Positions 63,221 through 64,000 of a DNA stretch of 64,000 nucleotides are shown here, one piece after another. The first letter of the stretch is position 1; each line of letters starts with the position of its first letter. The position numbers were made by a program, and so were the translations under genes. The stretch comes from Paulinella micropora (taxonomy: Eukaryota; Cercozoa; Imbricatea; Euglyphida): contig BJOX01000369.1 in the NCBI GenBank assembly GCA_009731375.1, positions 302,213-366,212 on the forward strand, written 5' to 3'. The notes beneath the pieces are model-generated. The model saw only the letters and a program-made list of their open reading frames with translations. It ran no database searches and was not told where the DNA came from.

Positions 63221-64000
<780 letters not shown>

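Overview
The window is nuclear DNA from an intron-rich eukaryote with extreme microsatellite load. I see GT-AG introns, a tRNA-derived SINE with pol III boxes, a Ty3/gypsy-type LTR retrotransposon and long simple-sequence arrays, and nothing prokaryotic. The sequence does not fix the organism; an alga or other protist, or an aquatic invertebrate, would all fit. At least 19 runs of N interrupt it, many of them 10-N placeholders beside homopolymers, so some distances are unreliable.

Region 1 (1-31.3 kb) looks like hopeless repeat (TATC, TATTG, CT/GA, TA, TATG arrays). Scattered through it are short unique islands bounded by AG|...|GT. Wherever I could test neighbouring islands, their reading phases usually agree. 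I read them as exons of one very large plus-strand gene whose introns are almost entirely microsatellite. It encodes an acidic, Glu/Gln-rich protein with a Tudor/DUF4537-like core split over exons near 20.7, 21.7 and 22.4-22.9 kb, and ends at 31,208. Many exons have been copied together with flanking microsatellite. Retroposon-like dispersed repeats sit between exons.

Region 2 (31.3-41.9 kb) is repeat-poorer and AT-rich. It carries two diverged copies of one transposase-like gene facing each other: 33.7-35.8 kb on + and 41.4-38.7 kb on -. A decayed minus-strand gene (37.8-36.2 kb) lies between them.

Region 3 (42.09-57.97 kb) is a 15.9 kb LTR retrotransposon with 157/160 bp LTRs and a CAAC(T) target duplication. 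Extra ORFs precede a gag-like ORF. The pol gene has its protease, reverse transcriptase/RNase H and integrase parts, but the RT/RNase H block is inverted. An 11-12 nt motif, TTCTACGTTAG(G), occurs in the LTR leader and again just upstream of three internal ORFs. The copy is dead: several in-frame TAG/TGA stops and frameshifts.

Region 4 (58-64 kb) is again repeat-dominated. Three minus-strand islands (62.6-62.35, 62.0-61.85 and 61.3-61.2 kb) look like exons of another host gene. The first faintly resembles the end of a 2-oxoglutarate/Fe(II) dioxygenase fold.
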